This document shows positions 1 to 9,876 of a DNA stretch of 36,593 nucleotides, piece after piece; positions within the stretch are counted from its first letter, which is position 1, and each line of letters begins with the position of its first letter. The DNA lies in NCBI GenBank assembly GCA_905221605.1, contig CAJNDS010000166.1, forward strand, positions 157,501 to 194,093, read 5' to 3'. The position numbers and the translations under genes are program-made. The DNA is from Symbiodinium natans (lineage: Eukaryota; Sar; Dinophyceae; Suessiales; Symbiodiniaceae). The notes beneath the pieces are model-generated. The model made no database searches and was not told where the DNA came from. It saw only the letters and a program-made list of their open reading frames with translations.

Positions 1-345
1 GGATACCTCCCAAAGCCCTCCCAAAGCCTCTGTAAAGCCTTAGCCAAGCCTCCCAAAGCCTCTGTGGAGCCTTAGCGAAGCAATTACGGGATACCTCCCA
101 AAGCTTTCCCAAAGCCTCTGTGAAGCCTGGCCAAGCAATTACGGGATACCTCCCAAAGCCTTCCCAAAGCCTCTGTAAAGCCTTAGCCAAGCAATTACGG
201 GATACCTCCCACAGCCCTCCCAAAGCCTCTGTGAAGCCTTCGCCAAGCAATTACGGGATACCTCCAAAGCCCTCCCAAAGCCTTAGCCAGTCAATGACGG
301 GACACCCCCCCATCTGTAAAGCCTTAGCCCGTCAATTCCAAGGAG
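1..345. repeat. ~56 bp tandem repeat, block 1
   Basis: The phrase GGGATACCTCC recurs at about 88, 143, 199 and 255, giving spacings of 55, 56 and 56 bp, and decays into a diverged copy near 299. Each unit is built from shorter sub-repeats (CCCAAAGCC, CCTCTGTAAAGCC, TTAGCCAAGCAATTACGGG). The open frames across it are by-products of the repeat and are not called as genes. The block runs off the left edge of the window. Confidence 0.9.
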
Positions 346-370
346 GCTCTCAAAACCAGTTAAGCAAGAA

Positions 371-448
371 AATATCAGCAGGGGGGTTTGAACCACCGAC
401 CTTCCGGTTATAAGAGCTGCGCCTTATGCCACTCGGCTAATGAAACCT
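371..448 (-). repeat. tRNA-like element (box A and box B, fold degenerate)
   Basis: Read on the minus strand, it shows a good internal RNA polymerase III box A (TAGCCGAGTGGC) and box B (GGTTCAAACCC) with tRNA-like spacing. A T arm has four of five pairs and a TTCAAAC loop. The sequence where an anticodon loop would lie reads CTTATAA (anticodon TAT, isoleucine). However, the five-base anticodon stem does not pair and the two sides of the acceptor stem do not match. It is therefore more likely a tRNA-derived short interspersed element or pseudo-tRNA than a working tRNA gene. It sits between the two blocks of the 56 bp repeat. Confidence 0.55.
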
Positions 449-490
449 CAAAATGCCTGCATAGGGTTCCATTATGGGGTGTTAGTCCAA

Positions 491-582
491 GGTTTGAGGG
501 CTTTGGGCTTTAGGCTTGAGGCTTTATGCTTACGGGCTCAGGCTTGAGACTTGAGGGTTGAAGGTTTAGAGCTATAGGGTTC
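491..582 (+). repeat. Degenerate G/T-rich short repeat tract
   Basis: A run of imperfect 7-11 bp words such as GGGCTTTAGGCTTGAGGCTTT and GAGGGTTGAAGGTTTAGAG. It resembles the decayed TTTAGGG array at 18638-18720 in base composition and word shape, so it may be a very old telomere-like tract, but it contains no clean TTTAGGG run. Confidence 0.4.
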
Positions 583-599
583 TGTATAGAGGCTTAGCC

Positions 600-968
600 C
601 GTCAAGCCTCTGTAAAGCTTGAATTGCAGGATACCTCCCAAGGCCTCTCCAAAGGCTTGGCCCATCAATTACGGGATACCTCCCAAAACCTCTGTAAAGC
701 CTTAGCCACCCCCCAAAGCCACTGTGAAGCTTAGCCAAGCTAATACGGGATACCTCCCAAAGCTTTCCCAAAGCCTCTGTGAAGCATTGCCAAGCAATTA
801 CGGGATACCTCCCAAAGCCCTCCCAAAGCCTTTGTAAAGCCTTAGCCAAGCCTCCCAAAGCCTCTGTGAAGCCTTAGCGAAGCAATGACGGGATACCTCC
901 CAAAGCCCTCCCAGAGCCTCTGTAAAGCCTTAGCCAAGCAATTACGGGATACCTCCCAAAGCCTCTGT
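600..968. repeat. ~56 bp tandem repeat, block 2
   Basis: The same repeat family as in block 1, in the same orientation. GGATACCTCCCA recurs near 630, 675, 747, 803, 892 and 947 with more irregular spacing and internal truncations. Some copies have ATGACGGG or ATTGCAGG for the usual ATTACGGG. No gene is supported here. Confidence 0.85.
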
Positions 969-1037
969 GAAGCTCACGGTTTGTATAGGCCAGGCATTGA
1001 AACCAAGGCCGCCAGGTATTTTCGGCTGTAAAAAAAG

Positions 1038-1110
1038 ACCCGTCCCGTAATTCGCGGCCCGCCCCCCTTCGGGGGGCGGGCTCTTTCTTTTTTAAAGAAA
1101 TTAGACGGGT
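1038..1110. repeat. Nested inverted repeats with GC-rich 11 bp hairpin
   Basis: Bases 1057-1067 (GCCCGCCCCCC) pair perfectly with 1071-1081 around a TTC loop. An outer pair, ACCCGTC at 1038-1044 and GACGGGT at 1104-1110, encloses this hairpin. A short T/A palindrome (TTTCTTTTTTAAAGAAA) lies in the 3' arm. It could be a structured transcript end or a replication/assembly stall site. Function is unknown. Confidence 0.7.
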
Positions 1111-1126
1111 ACGCAGTCTACGGCTC

Positions 1127-1493
<367 letters not shown>

Positions 1494-1593
1494 NNNNNNN
1501 NNNNNNNNNNNNNNNNNNNNNNNNNNNNNNNNNNNNNNNNNNNNNNNNNNNNNNNNNNNNNNNNNNNNNNNNNNNNNNNNNNNNNNNNNNNNN
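1494..1593. other. Assembly gap (100 N)
   Basis: Exactly 100 undetermined bases, a common placeholder for a scaffold gap of unknown size. It falls at the end of the AAC microsatellite. It hides the left end of duplicated unit A and leaves the adjacency of 1-1493 with the rest unproven. Confidence 0.98.
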
Positions 1594-2840
1594 GTCATAA
1601 GATTCGGCTCTGGCCCTTCTGAGGGATGCACAGACGCTCCATGCTTGTAAGACAGCCTAGATTGCAGCTTCATCTTCGCCACTGGGACAAGCCCAGACGC
1701 GGATGAACCTATGGCTGCAGCACATTGTGAATCGAAACGAAAGGAGAAAAAATATCCCGGTGTGATCCTGATCACCCTATAAACAATAATCAACTGCACT
1801 ACCTGGTATCCTTTTTGCGAGCCTCAACACCGCTGGTCAGGCCACCGGAGTGCCACTAGCCTCACCGCTAGCCAAGGCACATGACGAGGTGTGACGGCGA
1901 GCCCTTGCTGCATAAGCTGTGTTGAGCATCGGTGAGAAGGGCCGGCTGGCAGGGCTGACAGGAAACAGCTCGCGGCATACGGCAGAGCAAGCACTGGTGG
2001 CACTGCAAGCGCCTTTGCGTGCGTCCAGGCGAGTGACTTCAAGAAGGAAAGTGCACAAGCGGGGTTTCTGTGTGAGCCGTCTGTCTTTGTAACATTACAT
2101 ACATTACATCTTGTGGCCCACAGCACCACGAGTTCCTCCATCCGCCAAGCACCTGAGCTGCTCTCCAGCGTTCCTCGAGCCTGCACAGCCGGCACGGCCT
2201 GCAACTGCCGGCGAGGTCCACAGCATCCCTCGCACGGCAGAGGATCCAAGTTCCGCAACGTTGGCAACGGCAGGGCGCACTGCGAACATGCGCCTCGGGA
2301 ACAATGGCCTTGGATGTCGCATGTGGATCGCCGCGTTGCTTGCGCGAATGTTTCTGGAAGCTTTGCTTCAGCAGAGCTCGCCGCACTGGCACGCCGTGTC
2401 CTGAATTTCCTGAATCTTGTCGATGGCATGCGATGCAAGCTGGCCATCGTTTGCCAGTTGACGGAACATAGCACCAAACCGGGCTGCTCTGTTTCGGGCC
2501 ACTGGAACAGCAGCGGGCGCAGCAATAGAACAACCAAAGCACGCAGAGCTGAAGGTTGGCGGTGCGGTCTCCCTGGATGGGAGCCTCAATGGACTCATGG
2601 CACCCCAGCAAAAATCACTGTGGTGGCACTAACTTCTCTTCTGTGTAGCTGTGTAGACATCAGGAGCTGTCGTCCGGTGAGGTGGTGCTGGCGGTGAGGT
2701 GTGACGTGCTGCTCGCGATGGCCGAAGACCTCTTGAAGGCGCTCTCCTTCCTCAGCCAACCGACCGAGACAACTTAAGCTGGAGGCTAAACATAGGCACG
2801 CGCGAAGTCAGGCGGTGCAGCGAAGGGCATCCGGAAACCA
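1594..2840 (+). repeat. Colinear block A1 (matches 19766-20990)
   Basis: Clear base-by-base match to the B copy. B has about 54 extra bases near 19880-19935 that are missing from A near 1690. A has a ten-base duplication (ACATTACAT twice at 2095-2110) where B has one copy. The most conserved part is 2400-2510. Overlapping open frames exist on both strands, but most differ between copies by non-synonymous changes and indels. Confidence 0.85.
2400..2530 (+). other. Highly conserved core, possible short coding exon
   Basis: Over about 110 bp only a handful of bases differ from 20530-20650, far fewer than in the flanks. In the + frame that reads NFLNLVDGMRCKLA, the differences (TTG/CTG, CAT/CAC, GTT/GTC, AAT/AAC, AAA/AAG) are silent, and the one indel (AGCAGC versus AGC) is three bases long and in frame. 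This is what purifying selection on a protein would leave. Outside the core the same frame accumulates mostly amino-acid changes. A minus-strand frame (FRQLANDGQLASHAIDKIQE) also looks protein-like, but two of its differences change residues (Met/Val, Asn/Asp). No family is recognised. Confidence 0.3.
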
Positions 2841-5782
2841 CAGCTGGTTTGTTTCGATGCCGAGACCTCCTCATCGCGCTGGACGGTGCACAGAGGTGGC
2901 ATGGCGAAGCACCCTTGCGCATGGGAAGCGGAACCTCTGTGACACAGCCAGCGTGCTGACCAAGCAGCCTACCTGGGGCAAGTTCCTGGGCTTCAGGGTC
3001 TCCCCTTGCGGCCCTGGCAGGTTGACTTCAAAACCGGCGTGGGCTTCTCGGCCACGGCTTCAACTGAGCCCCCCTCAAGCCACTAAGGCACTAACATCCG
3101 CTTGGGTCCGATACAACACGGCAGAAGCATGCCCGAGAGCCCCAATGGCCATCTAAGCCCTCTAGCTTGAAGGCAAGCTGCTCGCCACGAGCAGGTACAC
3201 CAGTTTCGACTCTCAGTACCAGTTGAAGTAGTGCCGTCTCCACGTGTCTCTCTCTTCAGCGCCTCATGTTGCATCTGTTATGTCAGGTCCTTAAGACCCA
3301 CCGCGGACTCTTTCCGAAAACTCCGGAGCTTGCGCGGCACGCCTGTTTTACTCACGCGGCTTACGCGGCGCTTGGTTTTGGCATGCTAGCTTGCGCGAGC
3401 TTACGCGGAAACTGTCAAGGTCCTGAAACTTTGCTTGCGCGAGCTTGTGCGAAACGTGGCCAAACACCCGTTGCTTTCGCGGACCATCCACGGGTGTCTT
3501 AGATATGCCACATATGCGGGCCTGGGTTTCTTGAAGCCTCTGCCTCTTGGATGTTTCCTTCTTTTTGGCCAGTTTTCACGGGACCTCATGCAAAGCAGCA
3601 AACACGGGCGCCTCCGAGCCCTCCGCTGGGTCACTGCAGGCAGCGCCTGTCGAGCCCGCAGCGCAAGCACGGAGAGCACATGAGACAGTGGGGCCAGGCT
3701 ACTGCGGCAACTGTAGGATCTGGAAGCCCGCACGGAGGCTAGCGCGGCAGGCCGCGCCGCAAGACCATCCGCGAATCCCAAAAGTTGCGAACCACCCGGC
3801 AGTTTGGACGGCCTGCCTGGCATGTGTCGGCACACTTTCGAAAGTGCTTATGCAAGAACTTTCGCGAGCGCGTGCGTGAGCTGCACACGAGGCATCCGGA
3901 AAAGAGTGTGGCGACCCGGCACGCGCAAGTCCGCTGCTCGATTCTATAGGGCAGTCCAAGGTGGCCACATGCAGGAGGTGACGGTGAGCAGGCCGCTGGA
4001 GAGGTTCGGCAGGGGGGGATTACACACCTCTCCACAGGTATCTGCTGGCTCTGCGAACTGCGTGGCGTGAGGCCGGCTTGCACAAAGCTGAGAAAGAAAC
4101 GCCTAACCGTCTAACCGAAGCCAAGGCGAGCGACTGCTGCGAAAACTTGAAAACATGCAGCAGGCCACGTCCCTCGATGTCCCACGGCCGACGCACCAAC
4201 ACCACACCGAACACATCAGACACACCCCGCAATGCCGAGCCAGGCGGAGCAGCAGCATTTGCGGCACGGCACGAGAACCTGCTCACCCTGCGAACCGAGG
4301 CAGGATGCCAAGGCCTGGCAGACTGTCGTGTGGCACGCCGGCGCCAAGGTGCGAGGCAGATCGCGAGGGCAGTACCTGCTGCGCTGATGGAAGAACTTGT
4401 GAAAATCCTTGGAACCTTCGCCGGCTGTCGAATCTGGCGGTTCAAGGGGACAACCAGCTCGCGAGGCTTGCGGTCCACTGGCAAGCCAGAACCGCTTCCC
4501 CTCAGCACGCAGGATGCCATGAGTCTATGAGGCTCTTCAGCATCAGCTTGGCTCGGTCGGGGGCATGGCCGGGTCGCCAGGCCCGTCGATCAGCAAATGG
4601 ACACGTCTGTCTGCGGCAGCTGCCCTGCCGCAGACTGGACTCCCAGTGACTGGACGAGCCGAGTGTCGCCTCCGGCACCATGCAAAAACATGCGGGAACA
4701 AGCTCGGAGAAGTGCACGTGCTTGGAAGCTTTTGCTTTCGGGTTTGCTGGGTCGCAGATGTCGCAAGGTGAGAGATTCTCCGGAACAGTCTACACAGTGG
4801 CCTGGAAAGCGCCTTTTTGCTCCACGGCAAGCTGCTGAGACACAAAGATTCCACTGAACTCACAGGGTTGGCTTGCACGTGGGCCTGAAGTCCACAGAGC
4901 TGTCAGCAGCCCCATCATTCCGATCATCAGTGCCGCATCGAGGCAGTGCCAATGCTTCGTTTGGTGGAATCTCTGTGGGGGGCTGTTAAGCCGCAAGCAT
5001 GCTCACGCCACCCTTGCCAGGCACGTGGCTGCCGCGTTTCATGACAACATGGTCATGGTGAGGGCATCTCACGGAATCTCACGTGCGATACACGTCGGAG
5101 TGGGGGCGGCATCGGCAGAACCCCGTAGCCTCGGCTGACGAAGTCTCCTGGCGTGGGAGCCATGGCTGGTGGGCCAGGTTGGCATCTGCGTCGGAGCCCG
5201 GCCACGTCCCCACAAAGTATCCTATCCGCACATTTCTGTATCCAAACTGAGCCCTATGGTTGATGCAGGAAGAAGGTCACGCCAAGTGCTTTGAGTCGCA
5301 GTAGATACGATGTAGGTTCAGGCAGGGTAATCTTGCAGATCTTGCAGCATAACAGAGTTCTGACCCACAAGACCATCCTAACCTCGCTTCTGAGGACAAT
5401 GCCAAAAGCAACCAACGAACAATCACGCTGCGTATGGGCGAGATGCCTGCTTATCACACACATGGGTCTGACAGCTTTGATGAAACTGCAGTTGAAGCCG
5501 ATAGAGTACCGGCAGGGAGCGTAGCATCGTCGGCGGCGACGCTGCAGATCCACCAAGCCTGGGGCCTCGAGCACTTCTCTCAGAGACACATGAGACACAG
5601 ATCTTCAATCTAGAGCCAGTGACAGCCAGTGGAGCAGGAGGCGTGGCACAGAGCCATCGAGTGACGGGAGCTTGGCAGAATTGAGTATCAGAGTATCCGA
5701 AGCATCAAGAGAATCGACTGCCACCAGGGAATGTCTAGCCGACGATGAGACTGATCCCACCGCCGTGCGCTGACCTAGCATG
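2840..5782 (+). repeat. Colinear block A2 (matches 20990-24245)
   Basis: Continuous but more diverged match to unit B, with many small indels. Shared landmarks are AACTCCGGAGCTT (3318 / 21566), the AGCACGGAGAGCACATGAGACAG region (3669 / 21911), AAATGGACACGTC (4594 / 22866), CACATGGGTCTGACAGCT (5459 / 23939) and CCACCAGGGAATGTCTAGCC (5721 / 24169). Several open frames of 60-240 codons exist in one copy but are frameshifted in the other, so no gene is called. The stretch is GC-rich and contains no RNA gene that I can see. Confidence 0.8.
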
Positions 5783-6420
5783 TGCACCGACTGGTTGGAG
5801 TGACAAGCACAAAGGTCGCAGGATAACAAGTACGACAAGTCCCCCGTAACTTTGGCACGAGCCTTAATCTCAAACAAACACCCTATGGATATAGTAAGAA
5901 AATGAAATGTCGCATGAGGGATACTGCAAGCTCGATTGGCTCATACTCCCAAAAGCGCAACAACCAAACAAACCAATTAAACGAGAAGGATATGCTGGAT
6001 CTGCCGGAATCTCTTCAGGCTCTTCTGGAGAGGTTGCCAAGCTTACCACAACCAAACACCCATCCCCCAGACCTGAAGGCTACATTTGACGTGGCATGTG
6101 GCCTGCTAGAGCGGGACAATGCGGACCCGGTATGTGCCAAGTGCACGAAGCTGCGGAACCATCGGCACCTTGATTTTTGCAGCCAAGGACGTCGCCAGGG
6201 CCGCATCTTAGACGGCTGGTGCGGCAGGCCAACCAAAGCTGCCCGCGTCACAGAACGTCGCAAGCACTTGGGCGGGTGACTTGCTGCTACGAGACTAGGC
6301 GCGATCTCGCCGACATGAAGCATCCCACGCGGCGCAGCCCATACGGACCACACAGGTGCCAAAAGGGGCGATGAGCCCTAAAACCAAGGCAAGGGACTCC
6401 CTGAGGCAAAAGGTGCTTCG
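5783..6420. other. A-specific insertion (absent from unit B)
   Basis: Unit A and unit B match up to GCACCGACT (about 5783 / 24245) and again from TCTGAAGGGAGGGCGCGTGCA (6430 / 24322). Unit A has about 640 bp between these points and unit B about 75. The left part of the insert (5860-5990) is visibly more AT-rich than its surroundings. It carries the candidate frame at 5902-6279. Confidence 0.7.
5902..6279 (+). CDS. Candidate ORF, 125 codons, unknown function
   Basis: An ATG-started frame inside the A-specific insertion. Residues about 31-48 (MLDLPESLQALLERLPSL) look like an amphipathic helix. They are followed by a Pro-rich stretch and then a Cys/His cluster (CAKC, then NHRH and a further Cys) that could bind a metal. 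The C-terminal third is rich in Arg and Gly. The residue composition is more protein-like than the other open frames of unit A. There is no second copy with which to test conservation, no recognisable family, and it may be only part of a spliced gene. Chance opening is quite possible. Confidence 0.25.
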   Translation: MKCRMRDTASSIGSYSQKRNNQTNQLNEKDMLDLPESLQALLERLPSLPQPNTHPPDLKATFDVACGLLERDNADPVCAKCTKLRNHRHLDFCSQGRRQGRILDGWCGRPTKAARVTERRKHLGG

Positions 6421-7391
6421 TAGCCCTGAATCTGAAGGGAGGGCGCGTGCACCGCAGAGGCATTCTCAGGAGGCCACCTAGGGCACAAAAGAGGACACGA
6501 GGCGAGGCTTTCGTGCACGGCCACCTTGAGGCTTGTGGGGACCACTATAGTCACTATAGACTGCATGAGAAGCCACAAAAGGGGCAACACTTGGCACAGG
6601 CAACCAAACGGAGCACCGGCTCTTCAAGGCATCTGCCTCATCCTCTTCGGGCTCAAAAATCTCAAGAGACGAGCGGCTCGCATCGCGGTGCGCCTCAGTG
6701 CACCTCCGACCACCGGCAGTTCGCACGGGTGTGGGAAGGAAGAAGCCGACCATGCCGCCGGGCCGGCAAGTCGCCTGGCAAGTGTCAGAGCATGGCACCA
6801 AAGCGCGGGCCTGGAGTTGCAAGGCTCGGACAGAGCCACACTGAAGCCGTGGGAAACAAACGAGTGCTCACCTTGTCAGCAGACACAGGCTGCGCACAGG
6901 CCGTGCATTCCGCTCACAATGGCACAAGCCTTATCTAGGACAGGGAAGCTGTGCCGAGCACGCCACACCTCATGCACAGCACGTGGTGAACATGTCTCCG
7001 CGGGGCAGGCCAGAAGCGTGATGCTCCAGGCCGCCTCTTTGCCTTTAAGGGATTTAGTGATAGCTTGGGGTTAAATAGCGCACCCCGAAGATTAATGGAC
7101 ATCCGCCATACCGCCGATTCTCGATGCAACCGGGATGAAAGGGTGATGAGCAACCCTACCACGACAGCATCTCCGAACCTCGAGAGCCAATCCGAAGATT
7201 AATGCAGGGATTCATGGACAACCGTTCCCAGCTTCTGCCGTATCAAATCTGCCCGCCAGGTCATTGAGCATGGATCATGTCTTCAAGCTGCCCGGCACCC
7301 TGACAAGCTTCAGGGGCAGGCGGGTGTTGCGAATCGTTCCCATTCTTGGGTGGACCACTGCAAGGCTTGTGACGAGCTGAAGGAGCACACC
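6421..7391 (+). repeat. Colinear block A3 (matches 24310-25215)
   Basis: Match to unit B with indels. The best part is 7070-7390 against 24905-25210 (CCGAAGATTAATG, TGGACAACCGTTCCCAGCTTC, ATCATGTCTTCAAG). In A the phrase TCCGAAGATTAATG appears at 7190 and CCCGAAGATTAATGGAC at 7085, a small internal duplication. No supported gene. Confidence 0.75.
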
Positions 7392-7718
7392 CAGCTCTCT
7401 TACCCTGTTTGTGTGTCCGGCTCGGCTGGAACCAGACGGAACATAGAAGCTGCGGGCTCCATGCAGGCGCTCAGGCTCGCCTTATCAGCATGCATGGTGC
7501 AGGCCATGTAGTCCGCTCACTATGGCACAAGCCTCATCTGAGATAGACGCTGATGTGGCGTGTTGGAAAAAGGACCTCGGAGAGGTTCCGGCCGGTCCTG
7601 ACTCGCGGCAAGAGACGTCTGGACTCCGCGTGGCGCACGCCAGTGCTGCTCACCGGCAACGGGAGCACATCCCGCGCTCTCTTGCCCTGTGTGCCTCCGG
7701 TTCCGTTCCTCTTGCCTT
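7392..7718. other. A-specific 0.33 kb segment, partial copy of 6850-6990
   Basis: Unit B passes directly from AGCACACCC (25213) to TTCGCCTTCGATG, whereas A has about 330 bp between the matching points. Part of the extra DNA (7485-7560, with CAGGCCATGTAGTCCGCTCA) resembles 6895-6950 of A and 24660-24700 of B. The part with GGTCCTGACTCGCGGCAAG resembles B 24705-24775. It is therefore an internal duplication or shuffled piece of the unit rather than foreign DNA. Confidence 0.6.
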
Positions 7719-8615
7719 GTCGCCTTCGACGTTACTTTGCAGACTCCGTTCTGGGGAATGATGTCCCGCTTTCTTCCGCAGTCCCCTGCACATGTGCAGA
7801 AGCTGGAAGCGGAATGCTTTCAATGTCGCAATGTCTTCTGTTCTGTCACAGAGCCGCACCCACGCCGCCGGCCCTAGCGCAGCTTCGGCCGTGCCGAGGG
7901 CATGTTCCACATGCTCACATGGTGAGCTGCGGCGCAGACCTGCAACAATCCCGTCTGCTGGTTTTGCCTGTGCAGCACCGGCACGCACTGCCAAGGTTCG
8001 CGCTGTGCGTCACCTCCGTTCAGTACATGTTGAGCACGTGGCATCTGCAGTTGCCAGCTTTTCGAGGAGCGCGCGGAAGGAAGCGCCCGACTCCGCTGCG
8101 TCTTGGCCTTCGTCTCCTTCGTGCCCTCTCATCTTTCGGCTACGGTATAACTCCAAGCAGGCCCGAATCCTCCACCCCCCACGATCTGGTTGCCCAATAA
8201 GAGTCCCGGGCCAGACTTGAAACCCTTATTAGTGGCTCCCAAGCCAGGGCATGTGGGCATCCCCATGAGCCTCAGGCACCCTTAGCAGACTTAGCTAACT
8301 GCAGGCTTTGTCAATTCTTTAGCTGTGTGGTCGTGGGCAGACCCTTCAAGAATTGAGCCTGGAAAGGTCTCATCCGCAGATCACTTTGAGTCTACGGAGT
8401 TCCCAGGCAAGAGATTTGCCCTGGGTTTGACAGACAAGGTCACCATTTTCGGAGAAAGGCCAGAAAGGCTTCCCTGTAGCCACTCGAGCCCAGGGCGAAT
8501 CAGGCAAGAGCTTCCTGACAGAGCTGCATGCGAAGGGCATCCGGACGTGCAGCTCCGAGACATGTGCCAACTTTCACGACCTTAAGGGCTGCGTGGAAGC
8601 TGCTGGCTTTAAATA
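7719..8615 (+). repeat. Colinear block A4 (matches 25216-26026)
   Basis: One of the best preserved blocks. From about 8010 to 8480 the two copies differ at only a few percent of positions, and 8240-8330 is almost identical to 25745-25835 (CCTCAGGCACCCTTAGCAG, ACTGCAGGCTTTGTCAATTC). The + frame around 8346-8480 (PSRIEPGKVSSADHFES) is protein-like and shared with B. However, A has one extra base just upstream (GGGCAGACC versus GGGAGACC), and the few differences downstream are mostly non-synonymous, so coding is unproven. Confidence 0.8.
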
Positions 8616-8881
8616 TCTTAAAATGGCCCTTCAGAAGCAGAGCCGGTCCAGGAGATGCGGGGCAACCCCGCCCCAGACCACGATGAGAAGACTTCCACAG
8701 GCGATCCCTCCTCTCTGTGAAACCACGCAAGCTGCGTCCACGCCGCGGGCTTGTTCTGACAGCTGAATTCACACCTGTGACGACGCTCGAGACGCGCCAA
8801 GAGGCGGCCGCCGCTTCAGGAGGTGCTGAAAGTCGAAGAGGGCCTTCCAGATGGGGACATGAACGGTAGAGCAGCGTGGCA

Positions 8882-9448
8882 ATGCGAGCCGTCCTTCACC
8901 GCCTCGCTGGGGCGATGGCCACGGTTGTTAAGGAGCGGCTACTTGGGAGGTGTGTGTGTGTGTGTGGCACAACATGTGTGAAAAGGCACCGCCTTGGCAC
9001 GCTGGCCGATAAAGAAGCAGCCCATGTGACAAAAGGCACAACGCTGAATGCCAAACCCCATGTGCACGCAGGTTCAAGGCAAACAGTCAAGAGTGTGAAG
9101 TTCTGTGCGTGCCTGCGTGTGCTGGTCGGCTGGGCAACGGAAGTCCCGCCGATGCATGTGGGTGAGGACTGCTTGCAAGGTCTCGGGCATCTTGCGGCGG
9201 ATGGGTTTGATTCGCGGCGATCAGCATCTGCCATCACAATGAATTTGCACCAGCAAAAGCGAAAGCCACCCTTCGCTGGCCTCTGCATATCCAACCTGCA
9301 CCTCACAACACGGCCTCCCAGGGCTCCGACAGCGCAAGCACACGTGGGGCCCTTCACTCGTCCTTCTGGGCATCCAACCTTTTGCGACACAAATTGGCGA
9401 ATGAGTCAGGTAGCAAGGGCACGTGCTTGTGGCGCGCCACTCCAATGA
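8882..9448 (+). CDS. Candidate ORF, ~188 codons, unknown function
   Basis: The first ATG of this frame is at 8882. Residues 1-110 have a protein-like mix, with an apparent helix (AMATVVKERLLG), a Lys-rich middle (RHRLGTLADKEAAHVTKG) and few repeats. The CVCVCG segment is the translation of the GT microsatellite. From about codon 105 the frame runs into repeat R2, whose other copies (11672-11995 and 29323-29648) are not open in the same frame. The ORF end is therefore probably fortuitous. No family recognised, no second copy of the 5' half, and a single-exon gene is not expected for this genome type. Confidence 0.22.
   Translation: MRAVLHRLAGAMATVVKERLLGRCVCVCGTTCVKRHRLGTLADKEAAHVTKGTTLNAKPHVHAGSRQTVKSVKFCACLRVLVGWATEVPPMHVGEDCLQGLGHLAADGFDSRRSASAITMNLHQQKRKPPFAGLCISNLHLTTRPPRAPTAQAHVGPFTRPSGHPTFCDTNWRMSQVARARACGAPLQ
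8950..8967 (+). repeat. (GT)n microsatellite
   Basis: An uninterrupted run of about eight TG units, preceded by AGG and followed by GCAC. It lies in the A-specific segment. Confidence 0.9.
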
Positions 9449-9475
9449 TGTCTAAGTTAAGACTCCGCCTTTTGT
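9165..9475 (+). repeat. Internal repeat R2, copy 1
   Basis: Matches 11672-11995 and 29323-29648. Shared words include GATTCGCGGCG, GGCCTCTGCA, CACTCGTCCTTCT, GACACAAATTGG and TGAATGAGTCAGG. This copy is the most diverged and is absent from the corresponding place in unit B. Confidence 0.8.
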
Positions 9476-9876
9476 TGGGCGGCAAGCCTGAGCACATGAC
9501 CCCAGTGCTGGCGGTGCTGCTGGTGGGGAGGGCGTTGCGACGCCGCAGGATCGGGCATGCCCGCTGGACGAAGACGGGGAGCAGCGACGGGCACAAAGCC
9601 CGGTACCTCAGCCCTGTAGCCGACCTGTTCGACCTGTTCTGCCCCCCAATCTTTTCGATCGGGTCTGATGGCTTGGGCTGTTTTTGTTTCCGGGGGGGTC
9701 ATGTTCCATCCAATGTGTAGTGTTGCGACACGTACGCCCCAACCACGCCGCTCGGGTTTGAGTTATGTCGTCTCGCCGTCAGAAGTAGGTGCGTCCACCC
9801 TCAGAAGGAGGACCGTCGCAGAGTCTCACCGCAAAGCAGCTGATGATTTGGCTGAAGCTCCGAAGATGCTAGCCAC

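Larger units (their letters stand above)
8616..9876. other. A-specific segment of 1.26 kb
   Basis: The A and B copies match up to TGGCTTTAAA/GAGCTTTAAA (8612 / 26025) and resume at 9877 / 26289. A has about 1260 bp here and B only about 262. The A segment contains a GT microsatellite, one copy of internal repeat R2 (9165-9475) and the long frame at 8882-9448. Either it was inserted in A or it was deleted in B. B shows a hairpin and a 32 bp tandem duplication at the same spot. Confidence 0.7.

Noticed and set aside
1824-2697. Long overlapping frames on both strands (up to 237 codons)
   Set aside because: In the B copy the minus frames are shifted by indels, and outside the short conserved core most differences change residues. 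GC-rich DNA gives such frames by chance.
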